Source: a virus
DNA length: 39,478 nt
IMG/VR virus record: IMGVR_UViG_3300029319_000144
Span: 1-39,478 of that record
Reading direction: 5' to 3' (one strand)
Below the pieces are notes generated by a model. It did no database searches and was not told the origin of the DNA. It worked only from the letters and a program-made list of their open reading frames with translations. Below are positions 1-8,264 of this stretch, piece by piece (the first letter of the stretch is position 1; each line of letters starts with the position of its first letter). Made by a program: the position numbers and the translations under genes.

Positions 1-2
1 CT

Positions 3-158
3 AGACTACAGGTAAAAAAAGAAAAACAAGAAGCAGAAAAAAAACGTAAAAAGAAACTAAACATAGTAAAGAATGTAGCAATAACTTTTCTTTTTACGTT
101 GCTAGTGGGAGCAATATTTACGATAGGGCTTATGATATTTTTGAGTGCTAATCAATGA
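3..158 (+). CDS. Small membrane protein, 5'-truncated
   Basis: The window opens inside a reading frame that stays open from base 3 and stops with TGA at 156-158, overlapping the terminase start as ATGA. The visible 51 residues begin with a very basic, Lys/Glu-rich stretch and end in one strongly hydrophobic helix of about 25 residues followed by SANQ. This suggests a single-span protein with its C-terminus across the membrane. T7-type phages often place lysis proteins (holin, Rz-like spanin) beside the terminase, so a lysis or spanin-like role is possible, but nothing family-specific is visible. The start codon lies outside the window. Confidence 0.6.
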   Translation, partial: RLQVKKEKQEAEKKRKKKLNIVKNVAITFLFTLLVGAIFTIGLMIFLSANQ

Positions 159-1861
159 CAGAAGAAGCCCCTGTTAAAAGAGGTAGAGGAAGGCCCAAGC
201 TTGAAGCAGGGCAAAAAGGGTCTTACAACGTTTCTCGTGCAGAAAAGGCAAGAAGGCAATCACAGAGAAGTCTTGCCGCTGCTAAAAAGAGAAGAGCATC
301 TGCAGAAAGAAAAGTTCAAAAGTCACGAGAAGCAGTAAAGAAAAAAGAAACAAATTTAAAAAAGGTTGAAGACGCAATCTTCAATTCTAAAGGTTCAAAA
401 GTATTAGAACAAGACACTATTGATAGTGTTCCAAAAGCAGTAAGAGAGCTAATAGAGAAGGACGCTGATGTTGTCTTCAAGCCCAATTCAGGGCCACAAA
501 CAGATTTTCTTGCGAGTCCTGAAAGAGATGTATTCTATGGCGGTGCTGCTGGTGGCGGTAAGTCTTACGCTTTGCTTGCTGATCTTCTTAGGTACTGTGA
601 TAACCCCAATCATCGTGCTCTTATCATTAGGCGTACTTTGGACGAACTTACGGAGCTTGTTGACAAAAGCAAACAGCTTTATCCAAAAGCTTTTCCTGGG
701 GCAATCTTCAGAGAGTCAAAGGCAATGTGGCAGTTCCCTTCCGGTGCTACAGCATGGTTCTCATATCTCGACAAAGACAAAGACGTTACGAGATACCAAG
801 GACAAGCCTTTACATGGATAGGTATTGACGAGATAACGCATTACCCTACTCCCTATGTTTGGGAGTATTTACGTTCTCGTCTTCGTACAACTGATGAGCA
901 GATTGATGCTTACATGCGTTGTACAGGAAACCCTGGTGGTGTAGGAGGTTGGTGGGTCAAAAAGATGTATATTGATCCCGCTCCTGCAAATACACCGTTT
1001 GCAGCTACAGATGTTGAATCAGGTGAGCCATTACTTTGGCCTGACTCAGCACCCGATGGAAAAGCTGGTCAACCCTTGTTTCTTCGTAAGTTCATTCCAG
1101 CAAGGTTGACGGATAACCCCTACCTAGCTCAGAGTGGCGAATATGAAGCCATGTTAAGGTCGCTCCCAGAAGTGGAAAGAAGAAGACTTCTTGAAGGGGA
1201 TTGGGATGTCGCAGAGGGGGCGGCGTTCCCAGAGTTTTCTCGTAGTATTCATGTTGTGGATGCTACAAAGGTTCAGATACCTACGAATTGGTTAAGATTA
1301 CGGGCGGCTGATTATGGATATGCTGCACCAGCTTGTGTTCTCTGGGGTGCGATAGATTGGGATGACACCCTTTGGATATACAAAGAGTTTTATGGCAAAG
1401 GTCAGACTGCAGAAAACCTTGCTAATATTATAGTTAACATGGAGGGGAATGACCCTCCAATGTATCATTCTGTGCTTGATTCTTCATGTTGGAATAGAAC
1501 AGGCACAGGCCCTAGCATTGCAGAAACTTTAATACGTTGTGGTGCTAGATTTACTCCATCAGATCGTAATAGATTAGCGGGAAAGATGGAAGTGCATCGT
1601 AGATTACAACTTGATCCTATAAGTAAGGAACCAAGAATAAAAATATTATCTACATGCACAGATTTAATTCGTTCTTTATCTAGTCTTCCATTATCAAAAT
1701 CTAATCCAGAAGATGTAGATACAAAAGCGGATGATCATGCGTATGATGCGTTACGTTATATGTGTATGACAAGGGCAAGAGGCCACCTTACTATAAATAA
1801 TATGATGAATAAAATAAAAGAGGCAAAACCTCAACCCTTTGATTCTGTCTTTGGCTATTAA
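155..1861 (+). CDS. terL: Terminase large subunit (packaging ATPase-nuclease)
   Basis: This protein drives DNA into the prohead and cuts the packaged DNA. Of 568 residues, about the first 75 are a Lys/Arg-rich, probably helical extension containing an AT-hook-like RGRP core (residues 11-14). The ATPase follows: Walker A GGAAGGGKS at 129-137, Walker B WIGIDE at 221-226 with the catalytic Glu, and a coupling motif CTGNPGG at 256-262. The C-terminal RNase H-like nuclease shows acidic residues at D386 (ADYGY), D442 (VLDSS) and D527/D528 (DDHAYDALRY). The start overlaps the preceding stop codon and has only a weak ribosome binding site, so coupling is likely. A small terminase subunit is not recognised in the window. 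Confidence 0.96.
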   Translation: MTEEAPVKRGRGRPKLEAGQKGSYNVSRAEKARRQSQRSLAAAKKRRASAERKVQKSREAVKKKETNLKKVEDAIFNSKGSKVLEQDTIDSVPKAVRELIEKDADVVFKPNSGPQTDFLASPERDVFYGGAAGGGKSYALLADLLRYCDNPNHRALIIRRTLDELTELVDKSKQLYPKAFPGAIFRESKAMWQFPSGATAWFSYLDKDKDVTRYQGQAFTWIGIDEITHYPTPYVWEYLRSRLRTTDEQIDAYMRCTGNPGGVGGWWVKKMYIDPAPANTPFAATDVESGEPLLWPDSAPDGKAGQPLFLRKFIPARLTDNPYLAQSGEYEAMLRSLPEVERRRLLEGDWDVAEGAAFPEFSRSIHVVDATKVQIPTNWLRLRAADYGYAAPACVLWGAIDWDDTLWIYKEFYGKGQTAENLANIIVNMEGNDPPMYHSVLDSSCWNRTGTGPSIAETLIRCGARFTPSDRNRLAGKMEVHRRLQLDPISKEPRIKILSTCTDLIRSLSSLPLSKSNPEDVDTKADDHAYDALRYMCMTRARGHLTINNMMNKIKEAKPQPFDSVFGY

Positions 1862-1873
1862 AAGGAGAAAGCT

Positions 1874-2083
1874 ATGAATAAAGACGCTGGTTACATTATG
1901 GGAATGATGCAAAAACAAGGTGAACTATCAGAAGTTGCTGAAGGTTCTTTGTATCGTGAAGGGCTAGATCAAATGTTAGTCGGGCCTATTGATCGTGAAG
2001 CTTTACAGGTTGACATGCCTCGTAAGGGTGACAATATGATAGATGCAAACTTTGATTCGCTTGCGGAACAACGCGACTACTAA
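1874..2083 (+). CDS. Hypothetical 69-aa protein between terminase and portal
   Basis: A good AAAGGAG ribosome binding site precedes the ATG and the gene fits exactly between terL and the portal gene. The 69-residue product is acidic and Met-rich, with no membrane segment or recognised motif. Its position suggests a small packaging or head-assembly accessory protein, but the sequence itself gives no function. Confidence 0.75.
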   Translation: MNKDAGYIMGMMQKQGELSEVAEGSLYREGLDQMLVGPIDREALQVDMPRKGDNMIDANFDSLAEQRDY

Positions 2084-2098
2084 TAAAAAGGAAATCCC

Positions 2099-4156
2099 AT
2101 GGCTGACACGCCACTAGGAGATGCAATTGGTGCAGTCTTTGTAGATGAGGCTGCTACCAATGTAGCACAAACAGTACGTTCACAATTTGAAGATGCTGAA
2201 ACAGGTCGTTATCAGCATGAGCAACGTTGGCTAAAAGCATACAAAAACTTTCGTGGAATATACGATGGTGATACACAATTCCGTGATTCTGAAAGAAGCA
2301 GAGTTTTCTTGAAGATTACAAAAACAAAAGTTCTTGCTGCTTACGGTCAGATAATTGATGTTCTGTTTGCAAATAAAAAATTTCCTATTGTAGTAGAATC
2401 AAGCCCCATACCTGAAGGTGTTGCAGAGTTTGCCCACCTTGATACTACAGGTCAAGGTCAACAACAAGAACCTGAAAGTCCCTATGGGTTTCCTGGGGAT
2501 GGTCGTGAATTAAAACCAGGGGCTACAGAGGCTACATTTTTAGGGGGTCTTGAGAGCAAATATGAGGATGCAAATCTTGCAGAAGGCCCTTCAAGACTAG
2601 GAGAGCCTCAGATTAGCCCTGCGCGAGAGACTGCAAGACTTATGGAAAAGTTAATCCATGATCAATTGCATGAAAACAACGCTACGAATGTTTTGCGTAA
2701 CTCAATATTTGAGTGCGCTCTTCTTGGCACTGGAGTAATGAAAGGTCCACTAAATGAAACAAAAACTGTTCATAACTGGGATCAAGAAGAAGGGTATCAA
2801 CCTTACAAACGGCTAGTGCCAAAGTTAGAGTCTGTTTCATGTTGGAGTTTTTATCCTGACCCTGCAGCTACTAGCGTAGAAGATTGTTCATACGTTGTCC
2901 AAAGACATAGGCTCAATAGAAGCCAAATGCGTGACTTAATGGACAAGCCGTATTTCAATCCTGAAACAGTGAGTGCTTGTTTAGATCAAGGGCCTAATTA
3001 CGACGACAAGTATTTTGAAGATACCATTCGTAATGAAAACATGGAGGTGCAACAAAGCACTGATCGTTTTGAAGTTCTTGAATACTGGGGAAACCTTGAC
3101 TCAAAACTAGCTTATGAGATGGGACTGCCCATTGATATGGATGAGCTTAGTGAGGTTCCGGTTAATGCATGGATATGCGGCAACATGGTTCTTAGGCTTG
3201 TGTTAAATCCATTTACACCCTATCGCATACCATTTTTTGCCGTGCCTTATGAAATTAATCCTTATCAACTATTTGGTGTAGGTATTCCTGAAAATATGGA
3301 AGATGCACAGTTGTTGATGAATGGTCACATTCGCATGGCGATTGACAACTTAGCTCTTGCTGGCAACGTAGTCTTTGATGTTGATGAGGCATCTCTTGTG
3401 CCAGGACAGAACTATGATATTTATCCTGGTAAAGTATTTAGAAGGCAGTCTGGTGTTACAGGGACTGCAATCAATGCAGTAAAGTTTCCAAACACTGCAC
3501 CTGAGAACATTCAGATGTATCAAGCTGCAAGACAGTTAGCAGATGAAGAAACAGGATTACCTAGCATTATGCATGGTCAAACTGGTGTTTCTGGCACAGG
3601 ACGAACCGCTGCAGGTTTAAGTATGCTTCTTGGTGGTGCTAACCTTAGTGTCAAAACTGTAATTAAAAATATTGATGACTTTCTTCTCAAACCAATGGGA
3701 GAGTCAATGTTCTTTTGGAACATGCAGTTTAACAAAGATCATCCAGAGGTAAAAGGTGATCTTGAAATAAAACCACAAGGCACTTCTGCAGTGATGCAGA
3801 AAGAAGTTCGTAGCCAACGTTTGATGACATTACTTCAAACAGTCGGTAATCCAATGCTTGCTCCATTTATTAAGATTCCTAACCTTGTGCGTGAACTTGC
3901 AATATCACAAGATATTGATCCAGATTTACTTGTAAATGATGTTAATGATGCACAAATATTTGCAGATGTACTACGAGGACTAAATGCTCAACAAGGAAAC
4001 ATGCCAAACGCTGCTCCCCCTGGTCAACAGTCAGGCCCCATGGGACAGCCTGAAGGCCCACCTGCAGGGCCTCAAGAACAGCCTTCAGGACCAGCTAATG
4101 AAGGAACAATTGGACTTAGAGATGCGGAGACTCCAGGGGAAGCTCCAACTGGTTGA
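2099..4156 (+). CDS. Portal (head-tail connector) protein
   Basis: This 685-residue protein should form the dodecameric ring at the capsid vertex through which DNA enters and leaves. The call rests on its place directly after the terminase and before scaffold and coat genes, on its length within the podovirus portal range, and on its composition. It has a helical N-terminal region with YQHEQRWLKAYKNF near residue 40, a central part rich in Pro and aromatic residues (LNPFTPYRIPFFAVPYEINPYQ), and a long helical stem and crown segment. Residues from about 635 are a disordered Pro/Gln/Gly-rich tail. AAAGGAAA precedes the ATG. The C-terminal tail region overlaps a possible short gene in another frame (4122-4229). 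Confidence 0.88.
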   Translation: MADTPLGDAIGAVFVDEAATNVAQTVRSQFEDAETGRYQHEQRWLKAYKNFRGIYDGDTQFRDSERSRVFLKITKTKVLAAYGQIIDVLFANKKFPIVVESSPIPEGVAEFAHLDTTGQGQQQEPESPYGFPGDGRELKPGATEATFLGGLESKYEDANLAEGPSRLGEPQISPARETARLMEKLIHDQLHENNATNVLRNSIFECALLGTGVMKGPLNETKTVHNWDQEEGYQPYKRLVPKLESVSCWSFYPDPAATSVEDCSYVVQRHRLNRSQMRDLMDKPYFNPETVSACLDQGPNYDDKYFEDTIRNENMEVQQSTDRFEVLEYWGNLDSKLAYEMGLPIDMDELSEVPVNAWICGNMVLRLVLNPFTPYRIPFFAVPYEINPYQLFGVGIPENMEDAQLLMNGHIRMAIDNLALAGNVVFDVDEASLVPGQNYDIYPGKVFRRQSGVTGTAINAVKFPNTAPENIQMYQAARQLADEETGLPSIMHGQTGVSGTGRTAAGLSMLLGGANLSVKTVIKNIDDFLLKPMGESMFFWNMQFNKDHPEVKGDLEIKPQGTSAVMQKEVRSQRLMTLLQTVGNPMLAPFIKIPNLVRELAISQDIDPDLLVNDVNDAQIFADVLRGLNAQQGNMPNAAPPGQQSGPMGQPEGPPAGPQEQPSGPANEGTIGLRDAETPGEAPTG

Positions 4157-4229
4157 TCATCTTTTATCTCTTAAAGATGAAGTAAATGAACAACAGAGAG
4201 TTTATTTAGATAGTGGCTCAAACAGTTAA
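4122..4229 (+). CDS. Possible 35-aa helical protein overlapping the portal end
   Basis: An ATG at 4122 opens a 35-residue frame (begins MRRLQGKLQLVDHL) that overlaps the last 35 bases of the portal gene and runs through the 56-base gap to 4229, overlapping the next gene. The peptide is one charged amphipathic helix (LQLVDHLLSLKDEVNEQQ), which reads like real protein rather than a random frame, and it explains an otherwise empty gap. Against it, the ribosome binding site is poor and it overlaps genes on both sides. Function unknown. Confidence 0.45.
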   Translation: MRRLQGKLQLVDHLLSLKDEVNEQQRVYLDSGSNS

Positions 4230-5943
4230 ATTAGAATTACCTAAAGTTCCTTCAATTAATGTTGAAGGAGGAGTAAAATCAGGTATCTCTGCACCTAGTA
4301 TGTATAGAACAAAAATACCTGATTTTAGTGATTCATTAAATAGACTTATTGAGGGTAATTATTCTAAAACAGCAAAGCAAAGTTTTGTAAATGAGATTGT
4401 GGATCTTGCTTATAGAGCTTACTCTCCTACATCTTCTTTAGAAGAAAGACAAAGTGTTCCATATGTAAATGTAAATAGTGATCTGTTTTCAGAAGACTCT
4501 TCTCCTCAAGATAAAATGTCTGATCAAATGCAGAGACTTGGTTTTCAACAGGGTGGTAAAGTATTTGGATCAGATTATTCTACTTTTCAACCTACTACTG
4601 CAAGTAGAACACCTGGATCTGATATTGCAAGACAAGCTGTTACAAGCACCATAGGAGCAGCAGCATTTGGTGCAAGTGCATCTGATACATTTCAGGCTGT
4701 TTCTCAGGGGATTACAAGACAAGCTTTGGGTCGTGATTTAAATACTGTGTTTAACACTTATAACATGGTAGAAGGAGTTAAACAGTATGGGATTCCAAAT
4801 ACTCCTATAGGAGCTTTAGGATTTGCCGCTGGTGTTCTTAATGCTTTTAGCGGCCTGTCAAAATTATCTCTTGAAGATATTCCAGGTCAAGTTACTAAGG
4901 GAATTGATAGATTAGGAAAAGCTATAACAGGGTTTGTCCAAGATCCAATAGGATCTACAAAAACTGCCATTAAAGGCATTGGAGATTATATGGAGTACGG
5001 CACTAGCCGTCCTACTGTAAGCACTGTTACAGGTCCATATGGATATACACAGAGCATGGTAACTGGACCTGATGGCAAAGTAACCACTCCTGGTATGATA
5101 ACTTCAGTACCGATAGTAGGAACTGTTGCTTCATTAGCAAAAGGTTTTATGGGTGAATACTATGATGAGTATAAAACTGAATTTAACTCAATGGCTGAAG
5201 CAGCCCAAACAGGTTTCACAGAAGTTACTCCAGGTATTTCAATATCAACAGATTTTCAACAAGGTCTTGTAGGTTTGATGGATGTTCCTGGCGTAGGGGC
5301 AGTGTCTCTAAATAACGAGGCTTTAAATGCCATAGCTGCAGGAAATTTTGATGCTGGCACAGATCTTGGCAAGCTAGGATTTCAAAATATTAATTTTGAA
5401 GCTACTGAAGAAATCCAAGAACTAATTGATGATGCTTTAAGTAAAGTCGATCCAGATTCTTTCAAAAACACATTAGATTTTTTTCAAGAAGAGGTATCTC
5501 CTCAAGTGGCCCAAGCATTTAATGACCTAGAAGTATACGGATTAGCACCTACTGATCTTTCAACTGATATTACAGATTTATCCAGTGTAAAAGAGGCTTT
5601 CAATACTGCGATAAGTCAACGTGGATTTAGTCCATACACTGCACCAATTTCATTTTCAATTAACCCCGCTGAACTAGAATACGCTCAAGCAATGTCAACT
5701 CAAGGCCCAGGGGGGATTGGCACAACATCGTATGGGGCTGGATACCTAGACTATAATGATTTGGATGAATTTGGTAATCCTTCATTAAGCTTTGAGTCCA
5801 TGGATAAATGGGCAGAACATGTAGATACATATGGCCTTTTTGGTGGTCCTACTGATGATAAGCCTACTCAAGATCAAACTGCCCCTGGTACAGATACAGA
5901 AACTGACCCGTCTGGAGGTTTCGCTGATGCTGGACCATTTTAA
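4213..5943 (+). CDS. Hypothetical virion-associated protein, 576 aa
   Basis: The frame begins at a GTG (reads MAQTVKLELPKVP). The next in-frame ATG would drop 29 residues and has its purine-rich GGAGGAG about 24 bases away, so GTG is preferred. The product has a disordered N-terminus and a Gly/Ala/Ser-rich hydrophobic middle (TIGAAAFGASASDTFQAV, then PIGALGFAAGVLNAFSGL). An acidic helical part surrounds residues 390-440, and the C-terminus is Asp/Thr/Pro-rich. No enzyme motif or canonical membrane protein pattern is seen. Lying between portal and the SleB-like hydrolase, it is likely a head or ejected protein, but this is inference from position only. Confidence 0.75.
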   Translation: MAQTVKLELPKVPSINVEGGVKSGISAPSMYRTKIPDFSDSLNRLIEGNYSKTAKQSFVNEIVDLAYRAYSPTSSLEERQSVPYVNVNSDLFSEDSSPQDKMSDQMQRLGFQQGGKVFGSDYSTFQPTTASRTPGSDIARQAVTSTIGAAAFGASASDTFQAVSQGITRQALGRDLNTVFNTYNMVEGVKQYGIPNTPIGALGFAAGVLNAFSGLSKLSLEDIPGQVTKGIDRLGKAITGFVQDPIGSTKTAIKGIGDYMEYGTSRPTVSTVTGPYGYTQSMVTGPDGKVTTPGMITSVPIVGTVASLAKGFMGEYYDEYKTEFNSMAEAAQTGFTEVTPGISISTDFQQGLVGLMDVPGVGAVSLNNEALNAIAAGNFDAGTDLGKLGFQNINFEATEEIQELIDDALSKVDPDSFKNTLDFFQEEVSPQVAQAFNDLEVYGLAPTDLSTDITDLSSVKEAFNTAISQRGFSPYTAPISFSINPAELEYAQAMSTQGPGGIGTTSYGAGYLDYNDLDEFGNPSLSFESMDKWAEHVDTYGLFGGPTDDKPTQDQTAPGTDTETDPSGGFADAGPF

Positions 5944-5961
5944 CATAAAGATTTAGATATT

Positions 5962-7323
5962 ATGAATGTAACAAAACAACAATTCATCTCAAATTACAAC
6001 GCTCTTGAAGAGAGTGAACAGGTAATGGTTTCTGAGCTAATTGAAAACAATTCTGCAGATTCTCTTAAAGCATTCGCATCTACTTTTGGTGTTAATTTTT
6101 CAATAGACGCTGAAGAGCCACAAGAGCAAACGCCAGAGCCACAAGAGCCAATGCCAGAGCCTTCTGAAAAGATTAGTGAACCAGAACAAGAGATACCTCA
6201 AACTGACGAAATGTTGCCAATCGCTCGTGAAATGATGGCACTTGGAGATCAGCCTACAGAACCAGTTGCAACTACTGGGCCAATCGCAGTTGAAGGCAAA
6301 GATCAATCTGGAGTGGCAGATGATGTGCCAATGGATGCAGAACAAGAATCTTTTGTAATCAATGCTGCAGCAGTAGATGAAGTTGGTGAGTTAGATTTAG
6401 AAAAAAGAATTATACAACCAGCCATAGAAGCTTTACAAAAAGAAGGCATTAAAATAACTATTTCTGATTTAAAACGTCCACAACAACAAGTAGATGGTAA
6501 TGTCCCTGTTGCAGTTTCAAATGGTGAATACTACATACCACGAGCACTCGCTCGTAAGATTGGATATGGTCTGTTAAAAAAGATCAATGATCGTGGTAAA
6601 CCTGAAACTGAAGAAAAATTAAAAGAGCAAAAAGAACAGGAGCCTCAAGAACCACAGGCTGAAATGCAAGCTGCTTTAGGTAAACGAATTGGAATGAGCA
6701 ATGGTGATGAAGTTATCCCTGTTCCAAAAGAAAAACCCTCTCCCTCACGTAAACAAGAAGACATAGCAATAGCAGAAACTCTTGTTTCAGAAGCAGGGGT
6801 ATTTAAAAAAGAGGGAATGCAAAAAATTATGAATATAATTCAGAACAGGCAAAAGAGCGATTTAAATTTTAAAGAAGATTCAAAAGACTTTTTTTCAATT
6901 GTTTCAGCCCCTGGTCAATTTTCTGGATATATAGGTAGAGCACAAAGTAACTTTAAACCTACAAAAAAACAAATGAGAGATGCTTTAGATTTAGTAAAAC
7001 AAGCTAGAAAAAACGAATTAGAAGATTTAACAGGAGGAGCATTATACTTCTATAATCCTGAAGGTGCTGGCGGTAAACGCTATGCAGAGTCAAAAGCAGG
7101 TATGCAATTTATGAAAAATATTGCTAACAATCCAGATTATGTAATGACCACATCAGATGGAAAAAAAGGTGAAAAGTTTAGACTTGAGTATTTTGCTCGT
7201 AAATCAGATCTTTCCCAACGTACAGCTTTTAATGAAGTGCTACCAGGAAGAGATGAAAATATAACAAAAGATTTAATACCAGGTTTTGGTGCTACAGCTT
7301 CAGGAGAAGTAGTAGGACCATAA
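5962..7323 (+). CDS. SleB-like peptidoglycan hydrolase with long linker
   Basis: The C-terminal part (about residues 267-395 of 453) matches the cell wall hydrolase SleB/Hydrolase_2 pattern. It has an SEAG motif with the probable catalytic E277, then IMNIIQNR (289-296), APGQFSGY (316-323) and the hallmark TGGALYFYNPEG (357-368). The N-terminal part has a short helical domain and a Pro/Glu-rich linker (about 50-80). A middle segment reads VPVAVSNGEYYIPRALARKIGY (about 181-202), a pattern I associate with marine phage virion proteins. The fold predicts cleavage of murein glycan strands. Its place between portal and scaffold suggests a virion-borne enzyme acting during entry. It is also the only murein hydrolase I recognise here, so an endolysin role is possible. 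The ribosome binding site is weak. Confidence 0.8.
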   Translation: MNVTKQQFISNYNALEESEQVMVSELIENNSADSLKAFASTFGVNFSIDAEEPQEQTPEPQEPMPEPSEKISEPEQEIPQTDEMLPIAREMMALGDQPTEPVATTGPIAVEGKDQSGVADDVPMDAEQESFVINAAAVDEVGELDLEKRIIQPAIEALQKEGIKITISDLKRPQQQVDGNVPVAVSNGEYYIPRALARKIGYGLLKKINDRGKPETEEKLKEQKEQEPQEPQAEMQAALGKRIGMSNGDEVIPVPKEKPSPSRKQEDIAIAETLVSEAGVFKKEGMQKIMNIIQNRQKSDLNFKEDSKDFFSIVSAPGQFSGYIGRAQSNFKPTKKQMRDALDLVKQARKNELEDLTGGALYFYNPEGAGGKRYAESKAGMQFMKNIANNPDYVMTTSDGKKGEKFRLEYFARKSDLSQRTAFNEVLPGRDENITKDLIPGFGATASGEVVGP

Positions 7324-7324
7324 T

Positions 7325-7351
7325 CGCAGCCACCCGTTTTACGGCCCTGCG
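7325..7351 (+). promoter_or_regulatory. Hairpin 1 of a tandem pair upstream of the scaffold gene
   Basis: A GC-rich hairpin in an AT-rich genome: CGCAG (7325-7329) pairs with CTGCG (7347-7351), and an inner CCGT (7334-7337) pairs with ACGG (7341-7344) around a TTT loop, with small internal bulges. It starts one base after the stop codon of the hydrolase gene. No U-run follows, so it is not a standard terminator. It forms a near-repeat with the hairpin at 7371-7395. Confidence 0.7.
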
Positions 7352-7370
7352 TTAGATACTACCAACATAA

Positions 7371-7395
7371 GCGGCTACCCGTCCCACGGCCCCGC
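7371..7395 (+). promoter_or_regulatory. Hairpin 2 of the tandem pair, abutting the scaffold ribosome binding site
   Basis: GCGG (7371-7374) pairs with CCGC (7392-7395) and inner CCGT (7379-7382) with ACGG (7386-7389) around a CCC loop. It matches hairpin 1 at 19 of 25 positions. Three differences are the loop bases, one is in a bulge, and two form a compensating A-T to G-C change in the outer stem. The Shine-Dalgarno AAGGAGG (7396-7402) begins on the very next base, so the fold lies directly against the ribosome binding site of the scaffold gene. Confidence 0.7.
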
Positions 7396-7406
7396 AAGGA
7401 GGAAAA

Positions 7407-8252
7407 ATGGTAGAACAAGTACAAGAAGTAGAACAAGAAAATCTAGGCCCCTACAGAGGAGCGTACAGAGCAGACGTTTATAAAGACGATGTTCCTGAAG
7501 TTTCTGAAGAGGCTACCCTAGAGGAAGACACAACGTTTATGCAAGACGAAACCATTTCTGTTGAAGCTGAAGAAAAGACTGAAGTTAAAACAGAAGAGCA
7601 TGACTACAAAAAACGTTATGATGATCTCAAGAAACATTACGATGCCAAGCTGCATGAGTGGAAAGAAGAAAAGGACGCTTTAGTTTCTCAAAGCTCTCAG
7701 CCTACTATTAGTGAAGATGACATCGAATCTTTTAAAGAGAGTTATCCTGATGTTTATAATGTAGTCGAGGCCCTAAGTACTCGTGGTGCTGCAAAAGAGA
7801 TTGAGGAGCTTCGTGCAGAGGTAACTCGTCTTAATCAGCAAGAGGAGAAACTAAAGGCTAAAAGTGCTTACCAAGAATTGCTTGCCCTGCACAATGACTT
7901 TCCTGAAGTCAAAAAATCTAACGAGTTCAAGGAATGGATTAAACTGCAGCCACCTAGCATAGCGGATGGTATTCTAAAAAATAGCACAGACGTTAAGTGG
8001 GCTTCACGAGTTCTTGATTTGTACAAAGCCGACATTGGCAAAAGTAAACGTGGTCGCCCCAGAAAGCAAGGCAATGCAGCGGCTGCAGAGGCTGTTACTA
8101 AAACATCTTCTGTAAACATTGCAACAAACGCTAATGCTAACAAAAAGGTGTGGACCACTTCGGAGATACGCCGTCTAAAACCTAGCGAGTTTGATAAATA
8201 TGAAAAGGAACTAGATCAAGCTCGATTAGAAGGACGTATCGTTAATGGATAA
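7407..8252 (+). CDS. Capsid scaffold protein
   Basis: This 281-residue protein lies immediately upstream of the coat gene. It is highly acidic in its first 65 residues, strongly charged and helical in the middle (KKRYDDLKKHYDAKLHEWKEEKD and a coiled coil about 125-160) and basic near the C-terminus. It ends with a helical segment, SEIRRLKPSEFDKYEKEL then GRIVNG. This layout fits scaffold proteins that template procapsid assembly and bind coat through a C-terminal helix. A canonical AT-hook-like RGRPRK occurs at 215-220. A strong AAGGAGG site, directly beside a hairpin, implies high expression. Confidence 0.87.
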   Translation: MVEQVQEVEQENLGPYRGAYRADVYKDDVPEVSEEATLEEDTTFMQDETISVEAEEKTEVKTEEHDYKKRYDDLKKHYDAKLHEWKEEKDALVSQSSQPTISEDDIESFKESYPDVYNVVEALSTRGAAKEIEELRAEVTRLNQQEEKLKAKSAYQELLALHNDFPEVKKSNEFKEWIKLQPPSIADGILKNSTDVKWASRVLDLYKADIGKSKRGRPRKQGNAAAAEAVTKTSSVNIATNANANKKVWTTSEIRRLKPSEFDKYEKELDQARLEGRIVNG

Positions 8253-8264
8253 GGAGCTTGAAAA

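Noticed and set aside
3984-4229. An 81-codon frame over the portal C-terminal region
   Set aside because: Its first half merely shadows the Pro/Gln-rich portal tail; only the last 35 codons look like protein, so the short frame from 4122 is reported instead.
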